Part shown: piece by piece, positions 42,748-54,753 of the stretch
Position numbering within the stretch: the stretch's first letter is position 1
Layout: each line of letters begins with the position of its first letter
DNA from: Aphelocoma coerulescens
Taxonomy: Eukaryota; Chordata; Aves; Passeriformes; Corvidae
Length of the DNA: 64,000 bases
Direction of reading: 5' to 3'
Assembly: GCF_041296385.1 (NCBI RefSeq)
Contig: NW_027184061.1
Span: 372,001 to 436,000 of the forward strand
Notes under the pieces: model-generated
Databases searched by the model: none
Told to the model about the DNA's origin: nothing
What the model saw: only the letters and a program-made list of their open reading frames with translations
Made by a program: the position numbers and the translations under genes

Positions 42748-43531
42748 GGATTCAGCCCCCGCCGCCGCCCGGCTCCTTCTGCCGCTCCTGCCCGGCACGA
42801 AGCGGCGCTGCCGCTGACGGGGCCGGAGCGCGGCTGCCCCGCGACTGCCCCGCGCCTCAGGGCCGGGCCGGGGAGTGACCGCACGGCTGCGGAGGGACCC
42901 CCGCTGGACACGGCAAGGATTCCTGTCCCTCAGGGGGAAGCACGGACTCACCGAAACTCTCATCCCTTCTCCGTGCGCCGCTGGCCAGAGGAGGGAGGGA
43001 AACGGGGATTGCTCTGGAGTTTTACATTCAATCCTTACAAAGCAGAGTCACAGACGGAGCTCCGCTTTCAGCTTCAAACGAGGGAATCCAACGGGAGCGC
43101 TGGCGCTTCTGTAACCTCTCAAACTGTTCCTTGATACTCGACACTTTAGTTCTGGCCATAGGAAGCGCTTCAGCAGCAACGTCTCTCCCAGCCACTGGTT
43201 TCTGGCTCACACCCAGCTCGGAGCTTGGACAAGAAACCCAAAGTCCCAGGAGAAGAAGCTCTGCTGTTACTTTCTTTTTTCAGAGTTCTTTTTATTATAT
43301 TTTACATACCATCTATATTTTACTGGATTTTTTTCTTTTTCTGAAATCTCGTGTTTATTCTCTCTTTGCCCCCTCCAGCCCTTGTCCCCGTCCCGGAGGT
43401 TTGTGGGGCGCTGCTGTCCCTCAGCCCTTCCTGCCCCGGCACCCGCGGCCGCTCCGGTGCCCTCAGGCCCCGGCTCGAAGCGAAACCACAAAACCCTCTG
43501 GAAAGAAAGTCGGTCTGGGGGAAAACCCTGC
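42748..43531. other. Unassigned sequence left of the second duplicated unit
   Basis: No recognised gene. The duplicated block that matches 6563 onward begins at about 43532. Bases 43270-43360 are T-rich. Confidence 0.3.
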
Positions 43532-44159
43532 AGGGGGGATTGAACCCCAACACAGCGATTGCTGAGAGTTGGAGATTCCAAACGCTCCAAGGGGCCCGAG
43601 GGAACCGCGCTGCGGCCTCGGGGCCTCCCTGGGGCACCGCGGGGACCCCCGAGCAGAGCGACTCTTCCCACCCTCCAAAATCTGCAGCTTTGGATCAGCT
43701 GAGGAGAAGAGCTGGCAAAAGGGGCTGGAAAAGGGCTGGAGCCCGAGGGGACCCCTCAGCCATGGCCCGGAGCAGCCGCAGGAAAATGCCCCGGAAACCA
43801 AGGAAATCGATGGAAGTAATGAGGAATTTTGGAACTCTTCCCGCTGCTGTTTCCAGAAGGTCCCGGCCGGGTCCTGCCGGGAGGAGCCGGGGGTGGGGAG
43901 GGGCTTCAGGGCTTAATTGGGGAGAAAAGTTGAATTGGGGCAAGGAAACTTTAATGGTGGGGAGAAAATGTGAATGGAGGGGATTTGAATGGGAGGGGAT
44001 GATTTGAACTGGGCAGAGAAAATGAAGTGGGGGAGGAGCCCCCCAGCCCTCGGCTGTGCCCCGAAGGTGCTGCCAGCGGTTCCCCTGCTCCCACCCCCCG
44101 GGCTGGGGGCGCGGAGCTGCTGCTGCTCCCTGGAAATGCCACGGGATAAAAACTCCACT
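43532..44159. other. Second copy of the GC-rich segment before the MHC remnant
   Basis: Matches 6563-7195 with scattered differences. No gene recognised. Confidence 0.4.
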
Positions 44160-44900
44160 CAAGCTTTTATGTTCCCAGTCGTTCCCAATAAGATCCCAGT
44201 TGCCCCCAACATGGTGCCAGTTGTTCCCAGTCATGCCCTGTAGGGTTCCTTTCACTCTCAGTCCCTCCCAGTAGAATAAGGTAGGGCCCTGGTCACTTCC
44301 AGTATGAACCCAGTCACTCCTAGTCAGTCCCTCTATGATGCCTTTTGTCCCCATCATGGTCCCAGTTGCTCTAAACATGATCCCAGTATGTGTCCAGTCA
44401 CCCCCAGTATGATTCCAGGTAACTTCCCAGTATGAGTCTGGTTTGATTCCTGTCACCCCCAGTATGATCCCAGTCACTCCCAGATGCTCCCAGCACTAGG
44501 CCAGTCACTGCAACATGACCCTGTCACTCCCAGTATGATCCCAGTATGACCCCAGTATGGGCCAGCTGCTCCCAGGGTGATCCCAGTTGCCCCCTGCATC
44601 TTTCCAATTGCACCCTTTCACCACCACTGTGGTTCCAGTCACTCCCAGTACAATCCCAGTCATTCCCAGTATGATGCAAATCACTCCCAGTATATCCTAG
44701 CAGCACCCATTGGGCCTCAGCATGTTCCCAGTAGCCCTCAGTGTGGTCCCAATATATCCCAGTATAATCCCTGGTGCTCCAAATGTGGCCCTGCCCAGTC
44801 CTGATCCTGGTCCCAGTGTATCCTCCTGTCCCATTCCGTCCTAGTCCATCCCATTCCGTCCTAGTCCATCCCATTCTGTCCTAGTCCATCCCATTCTGTC
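44160..44900 (+). repeat. Minisatellite, second MHC-flanking copy
   Basis: The same units and order as 7196-7900, with small differences such as extra CCATTCCGTCCTAGTCCATC units near 44835-44895. Confidence 0.8.
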
Positions 44901-44971
44901 CCAGTCCATTCCGGTCCCTTCCCAGCAGCCGCTGCCGTTTCCCGGATCCTTCTGCCCTCCCCCCCCCAAAG

Positions 44972-45069
44972 CTGCCCCCCGCCCCCCCAAGATGCTGACA
45001 GGGATCGGGGGCTTCGTGTTGGGCTTCGTTTTCCTGGCGCTGGGGCTCGGCTTCTACCTGCACAAGCCG
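44972..45069 (+). pseudogene. MHC class II beta transmembrane exon remnant (second copy)
   Basis: Encodes MLTGIGGFVLGFVFLALGLG followed by FYLHKP, the same 98-bp exon as 7970-8067 with Gln changed to Pro at the end, giving a CCG|GTGATG donor context. No other MHC exon is recognisable upstream. Confidence 0.75.
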
Positions 45070-45589
45070 GTGATGGGAGGGGCCCGGGGGTCGTGTCCCC
45101 CCTCCCCCGGAGCTCTGTGCTCCCCCGGGCCCCCCAGCCCGGTGTCACCCCCTTTGCTCTGCCCACAGAGCTCCTGAGCCGCCGGCGGCTGCAGCCCCTC
45201 CCCGTGGCCTCGGGCCCAGCCGGGACCCCTCGCCCCATCTCCGCGATGATTTTGGGGGGTCGTGTGTCCCCCTCCGCCCCGCTGTCACTCTGCCCCTGCC
45301 CGGCTGCTCCCAGTGTTCCCAGGAAGGCTTCCCAGTTCGGGCCGGTCCCGTTTATTGGGGAACAGTGGGGAGGGACTTCGGGGATCCCGTGGGGGGACCA
45401 AGTGTGGGGGGAGTAGAACTGGCCGCAGGATGGATCAGGAATGGGGACCCCCGTGTGTCACCCCTGTGTCACCCCCCCCGGGGGGCCCTTGGGAGGCACC
45501 TGAACCCCAAATCGGCACCAGCGAACCCCAAAGGCGCAGAGACCCCCCCTAAGCCGCCCCACAGCCCCCAAGGACCAACCAAAATTCCC
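45070..45589. other. GC-rich spacer with possible MHC tail exon; no gene seen
   Basis: CCCACAG|AGCTCCTGA at 45163-45178 could be a short cytoplasmic-tail exon of the MHC remnant. From 45261 the sequence is absent from the left unit (deletion to 47979). Confidence 0.35.
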
Positions 45590-45930
45590 CGCGAGTATCA
45601 GATAATCAGAGCAGGCGTTGAACAACCTTCAGCCAATCAGAGCGCGCGGCGCTGGTGACTCACCAGTTGCCAGGCAGACCCGCAGCGCTCAGCGCTCCCC
45701 ACCCGGACCCCACCTGCGCCCCCCCCTCGCCCCCAGCGCCCCCCGCCAGGGGAATTTGAGGAGGGGGCGCGTGGGGGGCGCCCAGGCCGGGCCCAGAGCC
45801 CAGCGCTGCCCCAGCCCGACCTGTCCCGGCTCCGTCCCGGCTCCTCCCGCGGGATGCGGCCGCGCTGGGAAAACGGGGGGCCAAGGGTGGGCGCTGGGAC
45901 CGGGGGGAGCAGGAGAAGGGATGGGAGAGG
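45590..45930 (+). promoter_or_regulatory. Copy of the zinc-finger-type CpG island
   Basis: Matches 35005-35365: CCAATCAGA, GCGCGGCGCTGGTGACTCA, CAGTTGCCAGGCAGA, and GCGCCCCCCGCCAGGGGAAT. No zinc-finger exon follows; instead it runs into a GGAGAA array and then PIM1L about 1.1 kb downstream. Confidence 0.6.
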
Positions 45931-45936
45931 AGGAGA

Positions 45937-46083
45937 AGAAGGAGAAGGAGAAGGAGAAGGAGAAGGAGAAGGAGAAGGAGAAGGAGAAGGAGAAGGAGAA
46001 GGAGAAGGAGAAGGAGAAGGAGAAGGAGAAGGAGAAGGAGAAGGAGAAGGAGAAGGAGAAGGAGAAGGAGAAGGAGAAGGAGG
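45937..46083 (+). repeat. GGAGAA hexanucleotide array (polypurine)
   Basis: About 24 almost perfect GGAGAA units on the plus strand. It starts where the zinc-finger-type island has a single GGAGCAGGAGAAAGG (35356), so it probably expanded from that seed. Confidence 0.95.
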
Positions 46084-46339
46084 CATCTTTTAATGATATT
46101 TTATTGAGTCTCATGTTTTAGAGACCAGGATCAATACTCCCCGGCCGTCAGGGCGAGTCCCTCAGGGCTGCGGGGCCCTGCTGCCGGCTCACCCCGTGCC
46201 AGCCCAGCGCCAGCGCTCAGCGGGGCTTTGGCTTCCCGTGCCCTTTCCCGTGTCCCCAGCCCAGCGTCACCACCCCCGTGTCCCCAGGTCGTGCCCCACC
46301 CCTGCCCCCCTCCCCCTTTGTCGAGACACGGAGGATGAG
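46084..46339. other. Spacer; no gene seen
   Basis: Short AT-rich start (TTTTAATGATATTTTATTG) then GC-rich sequence. No domain recognised. Confidence 0.3.
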
Positions 46340-46628
46340 AATTTCCCCACCATCCACCCCAAGAGTTCCCCCGAGGCCATTTCCTCTCGTGCTTTCCCTT
46401 GGCAGCAGAGCCCCACCCCTGCTGGCTGCCCCCTCCTGTCAGGGACTTGGAGAGAGCCAGGTCCCCCCTGAGCCTCCTTTCCTCCAGGCTCAGCACCCTC
46501 AGATCCCTCAGCTGCCCCTCAGAAGTCCTCCAGAGCCTTCCCCAGCTCCAATCCCATCTCTGGACGTGCTCCAACCCCTCCATGTCTTTCTTGAAGTTTG
46601 AAGCCCAATCGCTGCCCTGTCGCAGCAG
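46340..46628 (-). mobile_element. CR1 fragment upstream of PIM1L
   Basis: Antisense CR1-like order: CCTGAGCCTCCTTTCCTCCAGG, CAGATCCCTCAGCTGCCCCTC, CTTCCCCAGCTCC, TCTCTGGACGTGCTCCA and ATGTCTTTCTTGAAGTTTGA. Recognised from memory of avian CR1; not searched. Confidence 0.65.
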
Positions 46629-47078
46629 GTGCCAAAACCCCAGGGAGACTCCTTGGAAATGGGGGTAGAGAGGAGCCCTTCAAAGGGAAACGTGTGCAAA
46701 ACTGCTGCCAATGGCCGAGCGGGTTTGGTGTGGCTGCGGGAGCAAGAGATGCTCCGGGACTCCGCCTCGGCCCCGGAGCGGAGCGGCCCGTGCTGCCCCG
46801 GGGCGCGCGGGGCTCGGCCGTGGGGCGCGCGGGGGGGAACGGACACACGGGCACCGGACACACGGACACGCGGACAAACGCTCCCAGCGCTTCAGCGGCA
46901 GCAGCGGCAGCAGCGGCAGCAGCGGCAGCAGCGCAAAAGCAGCGAGTCTACGAACCCTCTGCGTCCCTTCTCCTGCTCCTCCTCTCCCTCTCCCAGTGTC
47001 TCGCACCCTCTCCCGCTCTCCCTTTGGTTCCCCAACCCCCCCTCCCGCGGCCTCCCTCTCCCCAGGCCCGGCCGGGCC
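46629..47078 (+). promoter_or_regulatory. CpG-rich promoter region of PIM1L with GCAGCG repeats
   Basis: CpG-rich 450 bp before the chosen ATG. A GCAGCG hexamer run lies at 46893-46934. The frame of exon 1 is open across the whole stretch with in-frame ATGs at 46659 and 46749, so translation could begin earlier than 47079. Confidence 0.5.
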
Positions 47079-49583
47079 ATGCCCCCGGCCCGCCCCCGGC
47101 CCCGGGCGGGGCTGCCCCCTCCCCGCCCCCGGGCGTCCCGCCGCGGTCCCGCCTCCGCCCGGCTCTCGCCGTCCTGGCTGTGGCGCTGCTGGGCGGGCAT
47201 CAGTGCCTGGCTCCTGGGCACCATCGCCAGCCCCTGGCTCCGGCTGGCCCGACCCCGACCCCGGCCCCGGCCCCGGCCTCGGCTCCTCCCGGGGCCCGCC
47301 GGGGACACAGGCGGCGCGGCCGCTCCCGCCGCCTCCGCGGCGTCTTCCCCGCTCCGAGCTCCGCCGCTCTTGAGCGCGGCCGCCGGCCCCGAGCCGCCGG
47401 TGGCCCCTCCAAAAGAGCCCCCATGTGCGGATGGCCGGCCCGGGGCGGTTGAGCGGCGCTCGGGGGCCGTTCCTGGCCCCGGGCCGAGCGCTGACGGCCG
47501 CGTCTCGCGGGCACGGAAGGCGCAGCAGGGCCTGAAGGAGCGCTACCGGCTGGGTTCGCTGCTGGGGCGCGGCGGCTTCGGCAGCGTCTTCGCGGCCACG
47601 CGGCTCTCGGACGGCGCCCCGGTGAGTGGCGGGGCCGGCGGCGGGCGCAGGAGGCGGGGGGCAAAGGAGGAGGAGAAGGAGCATGGGGCTGGGCACGGCG
47701 GGCGGCGAGCTCAGCCCGCTGCTCCCCTTGCCTTGCAGGTGGCCATCAAACGGGTGCCGCGGAACCGCATCGGCCATTGGGGCGAGCTGGTGAGTGAGCG
47801 AGGGGCAGCGGGAGAAGCCGGGGCGCGACGGGCGGGGATGAGCCGAGGCCCGGCAGGGTGGAAGCCGCCAGAACGCCTCGAGGGAGAGCGGCCGTGGGGC
47901 CAGCGGAGCGCGCAGAGCGTCCCCGGCTGGCTGAGGGCTTCCCGAGCCCCGGCACGGCATCAGCCCCGCTGACAGCACCGTGCTCCTCCCGCAGCCCGAC
48001 GGCACCCGAGCACCACTGGAGATCGTGCTGCTGGACAAGGTGTCCGCTGGCTTCCCTGGCATCGTCCAGCTCCACGAGTGGCTGGAGCTCCCCAACAACG
48101 TGCTGATGGTGCTGGAGCGCCCGGAGCGGTGTCAGGACCTCCTTCGCTTCATTCGGGCACGGGGCTTCCTGTGCGAGGAGGTGGCGCGGCACCTGTTCCG
48201 CCAGGTGCTGGAGGCCGTGCGGCACTGCACCAGCTGCGGGGTCCTGCACCGGGACATCAAACCGGAGAACATCCTGGTTGACCTGGCCACCGGGCAGGCC
48301 AAACTCATCGACTTTGGCTGTGGCACCTACCTGCAAGCCGCAGCCTACACCAGCTTTGCAGGTGAGCTCACGCAGGGGGAGGCTCCTGGTAGCGGCATCT
48401 CACAGCCCAACATCTCACGGCCCAACATCTCATGGCCCAACATCTCACAGCCCAAGCCAGCTGTGGCAGGGGGGATTCTCCCTTTTGCTGCCAGTCATGG
48501 CAGCTGGAGTCTTCAGCTGAGCTGCTTTTGAGCGGTGCTGGCTGAGGGGCCATCTTCCAGCCCTGCTGGCAGCCTTCGCCAGCCACTCTGCCCAGGACTG
48601 GCGCTGGGGCTGGGGCAGCCAGCGCCACAGAAACACCCGTGGGTGGGGGTAGCAGAGAGGGGGGGCCAGAACCTGTGCTCCAGCCCGTTTGGTGTGCAGG
48701 CGAGACAGGGCTCGGACTGCTCTGCTGCCCGTGGTTGCCTTGGCTTAAGAATGGTTTCTGGGGCAGTGCAAGCAGGGAGGATGAAAGCATGGTTTTTCCC
48801 CAGCACCAAGTGGGTTTTTCCTTTGCATGGAATGCTCGGGCCTTGCCAGGGCTTCCGCTGCCCTCTTGCGACACCAGCGGCTTCTTTTCCAACCCCCAGT
48901 TTGTACACAAGTCCCAGGTGCTGGCCAGAGGGCAGCGGGTCACGCCGCGTGCCGCTGCTGCGGCCCCCGCATGCCCAGGGAAGCTGGGGCGAGGGTCTGG
49001 GAGCAGGCAGCGTCCCCCTGAAGAACTCCATCTCTATTCCATAGGAACACCGTCCTACAGCCCCCCGGAATGGACCCAGTTCGGCTGGTACTACGGCGAG
49101 GCAGCGACCGTCTGGTCCCTGGGCATCGTGCTGCACCAGATGGTCTGCGGGGAGCACCCTTTCAGGAGGGGCTGGAACAGCACCTGGGGCCGGCTCTCGC
49201 TCCCACGACGGCTCTCTCCAGGTGGATCCTCGTCTCTGCAGCACAGGGGAATAGCAGTGCTGGGAGACAGCAGCGGGCTCAGGAGCATCCCACACTGGCA
49301 GCTGCTGAGGAGGTGGCAATGTCCTGCTCTCCTGCTCTCCTCCAAAAGAAAGAATTGATGGCAAAGTTTAGGCACAGCCCTGAGCACACGCAGCATGGCC
49401 TGGCCATGGCAAGAGTGGGGCAAAGCGGACAGAAGCCTTCTGCAACTGACTGGTGCTTTCTGCTTTCTGTCTGCAGAGTGCCAGGATCTCATCCGACGGT
49501 GTTTATCCGTGCTGTCCTCGGAAAGGCCCTCATTAGAAGACCTATCCTGTGATCCTTGGATGCAGGATATTCGCGTGCCATAG
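47079..49583 (+). CDS. PIM1L: PIM1-like serine/threonine kinase, complete open frame over 5 exons
   Basis: The exons are 47079-47621, 47739-47789, 47995-48361, 49045-49221 and 49477-49583, all with AG/GT borders and matching phases, giving 414 residues. Residues 1-30 are Arg/Pro-rich, 33-54 hydrophobic with five Trp, and 55-150 low complexity. The kinase domain starts near 155 ([16 protein letters not shown]). Key residues are the glycine loop 163-170, Lys185 in VAIK, Glu207, the PIM-type hinge ERPE (239-242), Asp285 in HRDIKPEN, Asp304 in DFG, and YSPPEW in place of APE. The spacing Lys-Glu 22, Lys-Asp 100 and Lys-DFG 119 equals that of PIM1. The end is [16 protein letters not shown] kinases are constitutively active survival and growth kinases. 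The start codon is uncertain because the frame is open upstream; the catalytic part is secure. Confidence 0.87.
48590..48935 (+). repeat. PIM1L intron 3 block (second unit)
   Basis: Near-identical to 8870-9215 and related to 50235-50515 and 63445-63795. Confidence 0.55.
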
Positions 49584-49709
49584 GAGAAGGGAGAGAGCCA
49601 CACGCACGCTTTGACCCAGGGAGCCGGTAAGTTCCAGCTGCACACGCGCCTTGGCAAGAAGCAGCAAAGAAAGGCAGAGATTTTGTCCTGCCTGAATCGC
49701 TGCGCAGGG

Positions 49710-51225
49710 CTCCTCAGCTGGGCACGCACAGCCCTGCTGCTGGAGCTGAGCTGCTCTTCCCAGCACTGGTGGCCCCCACGCCAGCTGCTTTTGCTTGTCC
49801 TTCTTCAGCGACAGCCGGGGCCCTGGGCAGAGCACTGACAGCCTGCTCCAGCCCCAGGGAAGAAGGAGCCCCTGGAGAAGCTGTGCCAGGTGCGGCTGCT
49901 GCTGCGGGAGACATGGAGGGTGACATCAAGGATGACAAGCTCTTCCTCCACCTGGCAAGCTGAAGATCAGATGGACTTCAATTGTGGCACCTTCTCCAAA
50001 GCCAGGCTCCACAGCGAATTTGCAGATGAGTCCACACGCAGGGGGATGCTCCCAGATTTGTGCATTGCACAGCCTGGCCGGGAAGCAAAGGTTCCCCCCT
50101 TTGCTGGGGCGGATGCAACCAATTCTTCAGTCGGCTGCCAAGCTGCTTTTTGCCAGGGCTGGGGGGATGGGCTGGGCTGGTTTTGAACTGGGAGTCTGCT
50201 CCTGGCCCTGCCAACAGCCCCCAGCACCCACCGTGGCCCGCCCTGGGGCTGGGGCTGGGGCAGCCAGCTCGACACAAACAAAGCCCCATGGTGGGAGCAG
50301 AGGTTGGACACCAGAAGCTGTGCATGGGCTGCTTCGCTCTGCAGGCAAGGAAGGGCTTGGGCTGCTCCACTGCCCTTGTTGGCTTTGGGCTCAGCATGAC
50401 TTTTGGGGGCAGTGCAGGGGGAAGGCAGAAAGCGTGGGCTGCCCTGGCCCGTGGGTGGGTTTTTCCCTCGCATGGCGGGCTTGGGCCTTCCTCAAGGCCC
50501 CAGCAGAGGGAAGATTTTTTACCTTTTTCCTTGTTTTCCCTTTTTGTCTGTAATCTCTTTTCATTGATTTATGGTTTGTTTTTCCAAAGGAAGCGTTCTA
50601 GGTGCTGTCTGGTCCGGATGGCGAAGTGCTTGGGAGCAGCTGTGGCGTGGATGGGATGTGCCCTTGGAGAAGGGCTGAGGACACCGTTTGGGAGCAGCTT
50701 TTCTTCTGGCGGCGGGAGGCGTGAGGTGGGTGCCCGTCCTCTTGGCACGGCTGGGATAAGGGCTTTTGGGAGACGGCAGCGAGCGCAGCGGCATCCTGCT
50801 CTGGGCAGCTGCTGAGGAGGTGGCTGTGCCACGGCCGGCTGCAGGCTGGGCACGTGTCCTGCCCTCCTGCTCTCCTGCCAGAGGCAGCAATGCTGGGCAG
50901 CTTTGGGCAGCGCTCTGAGCACGGCCAGCACGGCCTGGGCACCGCGGGCGGCTGGGACAAGGGGGACGGGAGCCTTCAGCTGACGGGCGCTTTCTGCTTT
51001 CTCTCCTTGCAGCCGGGCTCTGTGGATGCTGAGGCTGCTCTGGGCTCCGCCAGGGCTCTGCTGCGGCTCAGCCCCGGGGCCACGAGAAGCCAAAGAAGAA
51101 ACGCCGTGACCTGCAGCAGAGACGTGCTTGAGCAGCTCGGCAGTGCAGCTCAAGTTTGCAGAGCGTGCACCTCCGGGGGAAAATATGACACCCCCCCAAT
51201 AACAAACTTGTTCAGTAACTTCTGA
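49710..51225 (+). pseudogene. Second, decayed PIM1-like gene (right unit)
   Basis: Same structure as 9990-11504. The exon 3 remnant ends at 50025 with the donor changed to ATGAG. MMDFNCGT of the left copy is disrupted differently here: GAAGATCAGATGG against GAAGATGATGG, a two-base indel. The exon 4 remnant is at about 50588-50705, and the intron acceptor (AG at 51011-51012) is followed by the replaced terminal exon. Confidence 0.6.
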
Positions 51226-54200
51226 AATGAAATCAGTCTGGGATGACCCCCAATGCCATTTTTCAGCTTGCTCAAGCTGAAGCTCAGCCTTTCTCTGAAC
51301 AGTTTTCTCCCCCACCTGCCTTTTGCTCCACAAGTGCTCCCTCTTTCCCCCAGTGAGTTCCCAGCTCACCGCAGTCCCCATTGCACTGTAGCCTTCCTTG
51401 ATGCCCCTGGCCACGAGGAAGAGTGAGCCCCAGGTTTAGGGACTCATGTTGTCACTGGCTGAAGAACAGCAATGTCTCAGAGCTCTGGTGAGATTTGGGG
51501 GTCATTCAGAGCTGCTCTCCAGGCCTCAGCTCTGCTCACTGCTGGGTTCCCACTCCCTTTTCCTCATTCTTCACAGAGCAGGATGAGCTCTGGGAATGCC
51601 CTTGACCCACGCCCCTCTTCCTGGCCCAGCCACCCAGCCCAGTTAGGCTTAAGCTGGAGCTTCTCTGTCTCCTCTGGCACCCCAGTGCAGTCCCCAGAGC
51701 GCAGCACACAGCAGTGCAGGCCACACCTGGAGCAGCTCCCTGCAGCCATGGCCTGGCTCTTTGTGGCAACCAAATGCTCCCTGTGTGCAGCTGTCCCTGG
51801 AGGATGGCCCCAGGGCAGAGGCCAGCCGGGCTCCCACTGCATCCCCTGGAGCCTGGGCCAGACAGCGCTGGCAGAGCTGAGGTTCATGGTGAGCACCCAG
51901 AGCTGTGGCTCGCAGTCGGTGTTTGCAAGCGTTGTGATCTCATCTCCTGCAACCTGTGGGGAAAACGAGCTGTGCAGCCAGGCCAGCGCTGCCCCTCTGG
52001 GCAGGGACGAGGCTGAAGGCCTTTCCTGATGCCGAGGAGGCGGCATTAAGCCTTAGCGGGGCCTGGCAGCTGTGGAGCCGGATCTCGCCCGCTGTCCGGG
52101 ACTCGCTGCCCACCAACCGCCCCCACCCGCCGGCTCCGTTCTGCAGGGACAGAAGGCTCTGGCTGTGCGAGGGTTTCCATCACGTCTGTGTACCCGTGGC
52201 TGTGGAACGCACATGGAGAGGGAAAGTGTCAGCCATGGTGCTGGCACACTCCTTCCTTTCCATACAGGACACGTCCCTGCGCACCCCGTGTGTGGATCTA
52301 TTCAAAGGAGAGGCGTGGATAGAGACTTCCCACAGAGCTCTGACTCTGGCGGAACTCACCTTGTCAGCCAGCAGCCAGGGCATTTGTTTCCCAGCTCTGG
52401 GTCAGTCGGTGCCCCAGAGCTGAAGGGAGCAGCATTTAGAAGCAGTTTCCAGATTTCCAGGCAGGCAGTGGAGCTGACAAGCATCCGTGCAACCTGTCGT
52501 GTTCATTGGGAGGGGCTGCTGCTTCTTTGGGAATACGGCACAATGGAGACACGAGACTTGGAAAAATCCCAGCTTTCTGTGGATTTGTGCAGGAGGGGGA
52601 GCAGCAGAAACACTTTGTGTCTGCTTGTGGGGACACAAGGTCCAAGGAGCGGGGCTGGCAGAGGGTGACCTGGGCCGCTGGCAGCTCAAGTCCCGTGTGT
52701 TGGGTCTGCCTGAGGGAAAGTTCACGGGCCTTCCAGGGCTGTGCTTTGCATTGGTAGCTGGACGGGTGCTGGTAACAGAGCGGTGTTCTGGCTACTGCCC
52801 AGCAGCGCTGTCCCTCTGCCATTCCTTCCCCCATCAGAGGGGATGGGAGTGGGCAGGATCCTGGCAGGGGACACAGCCAGGCCAGCGGACCCAAATCAGC
52901 CAAGGGGATGTTCCAACCATATGACTCCAGCTCAGATGTATAAAGCAAAGGGAGAGAGGAGGAAGGGCACCTTTTCCCCCAGAAGCTGAAGTTTCCCTGA
53001 TTGTTCCAGTTCCAAACTCTTGACCCTTTTTGGAGGCATAAGGTTCTCACCCCGTAGTCTTCCAATCAACCCCCAGCTGTAGACTTTTAGAGCAGTCAAA
53101 TTAATCAAGTTCACATTTTCTAGATATTGCTGTGTCATTTCCTTGATATCCATGCGAGAGGGGACACAGTGATGGATGGGTTTGCATGGGAGCTGCAGAG
53201 CCCGGAATGGAGAGCCTGAGTGTCCCAGCAGGATTTGCAGGAGTGTGGAGGGCAGCTGGAAAGAAGATGGTGGGCAATATTCTCCTGCCTCCATCTTCCA
53301 AGGAAGCTTTGATTCAATCCCTGTCTGCATTGTGCCATGGGGCCTCCAGAGGCCCAGGGAGGTGTCTGGCTGGCCCCAGAAGGCGCTTGCAGAACCCTGG
53401 GGCAGCAGGGAAGGGGCAGGAGCATCCCTGTGGTGCTGGGAGAGACACCCAGAGGGGGCCACCCCTGGGGCCCAGGCAAGAGCTGCATTCAGGCAGCCAA
53501 ATTCATGCAGGGTCTGCCCGGGCACCGCCAAGGACCAGTCCAGTGAGCTCCTGTCCTCTTTCACCTCTTTGTATTTTCTTTGTATTTCTTTGTATTTATC
53601 CTTATTATTATCTTTGTATTTGTTGACCCTCAAAATGCCATTAGAAATCATTTTCCCTCAAAATAAATACTGACTTATTTTAGTGTGCTGCTTTGGACAA
53701 ATTTGCAGGAAAATATCCTCTGACAGAAGGCAGGTTACAACCAGCCCTCTCCCACCAGGTCTGGCAAAAAAATATTTTTCTCTGAGGAAAGTGAAAGAGA
53801 AAAAGAACCTATTTATTTAACAAACACACAGGAAAAGGATAATAATGCTGAATACTAAAACCTCTCGCTGTGGAGAGAAACCTGGGAAGATTTCAGAGTC
53901 CTTCTGTAGGTGTGCTCTCTCTCCTCCTCCTTGGAGCTGGGTTGGTGTCCTCCAGGGCCTCGGTGGAAAATTTTCCCGCTGTGTTCTGATGTTGAAACAG
54001 TCCAGAAGAGAAGAAGGGAAAAAGCCCAAGTCCCAGGAAAACAAACTTCAACTCTCCGTCTCCCTCTGGAGAAAAGGAGCCGAAAGCGCGCTGGAAAGCA
54101 AGCAGGGCGCTCCCTCCGCTCTTCTCGCTGCCGCAGCAGAACGCAGAGGAGTGTGTGTCTGTGTCCTTGAACAACCGCTTTGAAAAGTTCGCTCGGTGTT

Positions 54201-54562
54201 TTCTCTCTCCCCCGTCGGGCTCAGTTTAAAGGCACAGAAAGGCACAGGATTGATTTCTGGGCAGAGAGCAGCGATAGGGGATACACATCATAAAGTCACC
54301 CCCAGACAGGAATGTACGCAGTTGGAGAGCTCTACAGTCCTGTGTCTTTAGTTCCAAGGGTATGGAAGTGTCGATGGGTCCTTTGGTAATCGCACAGTTC
54401 TGGATCGGTTCCCGCCGTGTGGAGCCATTTTTATACAGAAGTCAGTGTATTCACACAGCACAGATTGTTGTGTTTTCCTGTGTATCAATTTCTGTGTAAA
54501 CCTGCATCCCGTTGTACAGTTTTATCGATGTATGAATTTCTGTGTAAAGCTGCGTGGCCTTG
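51226..54562. other. Second copy of the 3.3 kb without recognised gene
   Basis: Matches 11505-14860 with small indels (for example 16 bp missing near 51690 and 12 bp added near 53460). The match stops after CGTGGCCTTGT at 54562, where the left copy jumps into an inverted LTR end. Confidence 0.4.
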
Positions 54563-54753
54563 TCGAGTTTGGTTCAGGCTCTGTGGGTGTTGAGAGAGTG
54601 CGATGGATGTTTGGCTTTCTCTCCAGACGTGTATCTGTACAGGTACCACCGTGTGACCCATCAGACATTTAACTGTGTGAACCAAAAGGGATCTTTGTAT
54701 CTTTCCATATGGAGAGCAGAGATGGAACAATCTGCAGGAAGCTCGTAACAGAA

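Noticed and set aside
42181..42963. Long open frames through the hexamer tract (poly-Glu on the minus strand, Ser-rich and Phe/Leu-rich on the plus strand).
   Set aside because: They follow from a 6-bp repeat without stop codons. There are no domains or splice support, and all frames are open together.
45637..46121. Open frames through the GGAGAA array (Lys/Glu, Gly/Glu and Ser/Phe or Ser/Pro repeats).
   Set aside because: Simple-repeat artefact; six frames are open at once.
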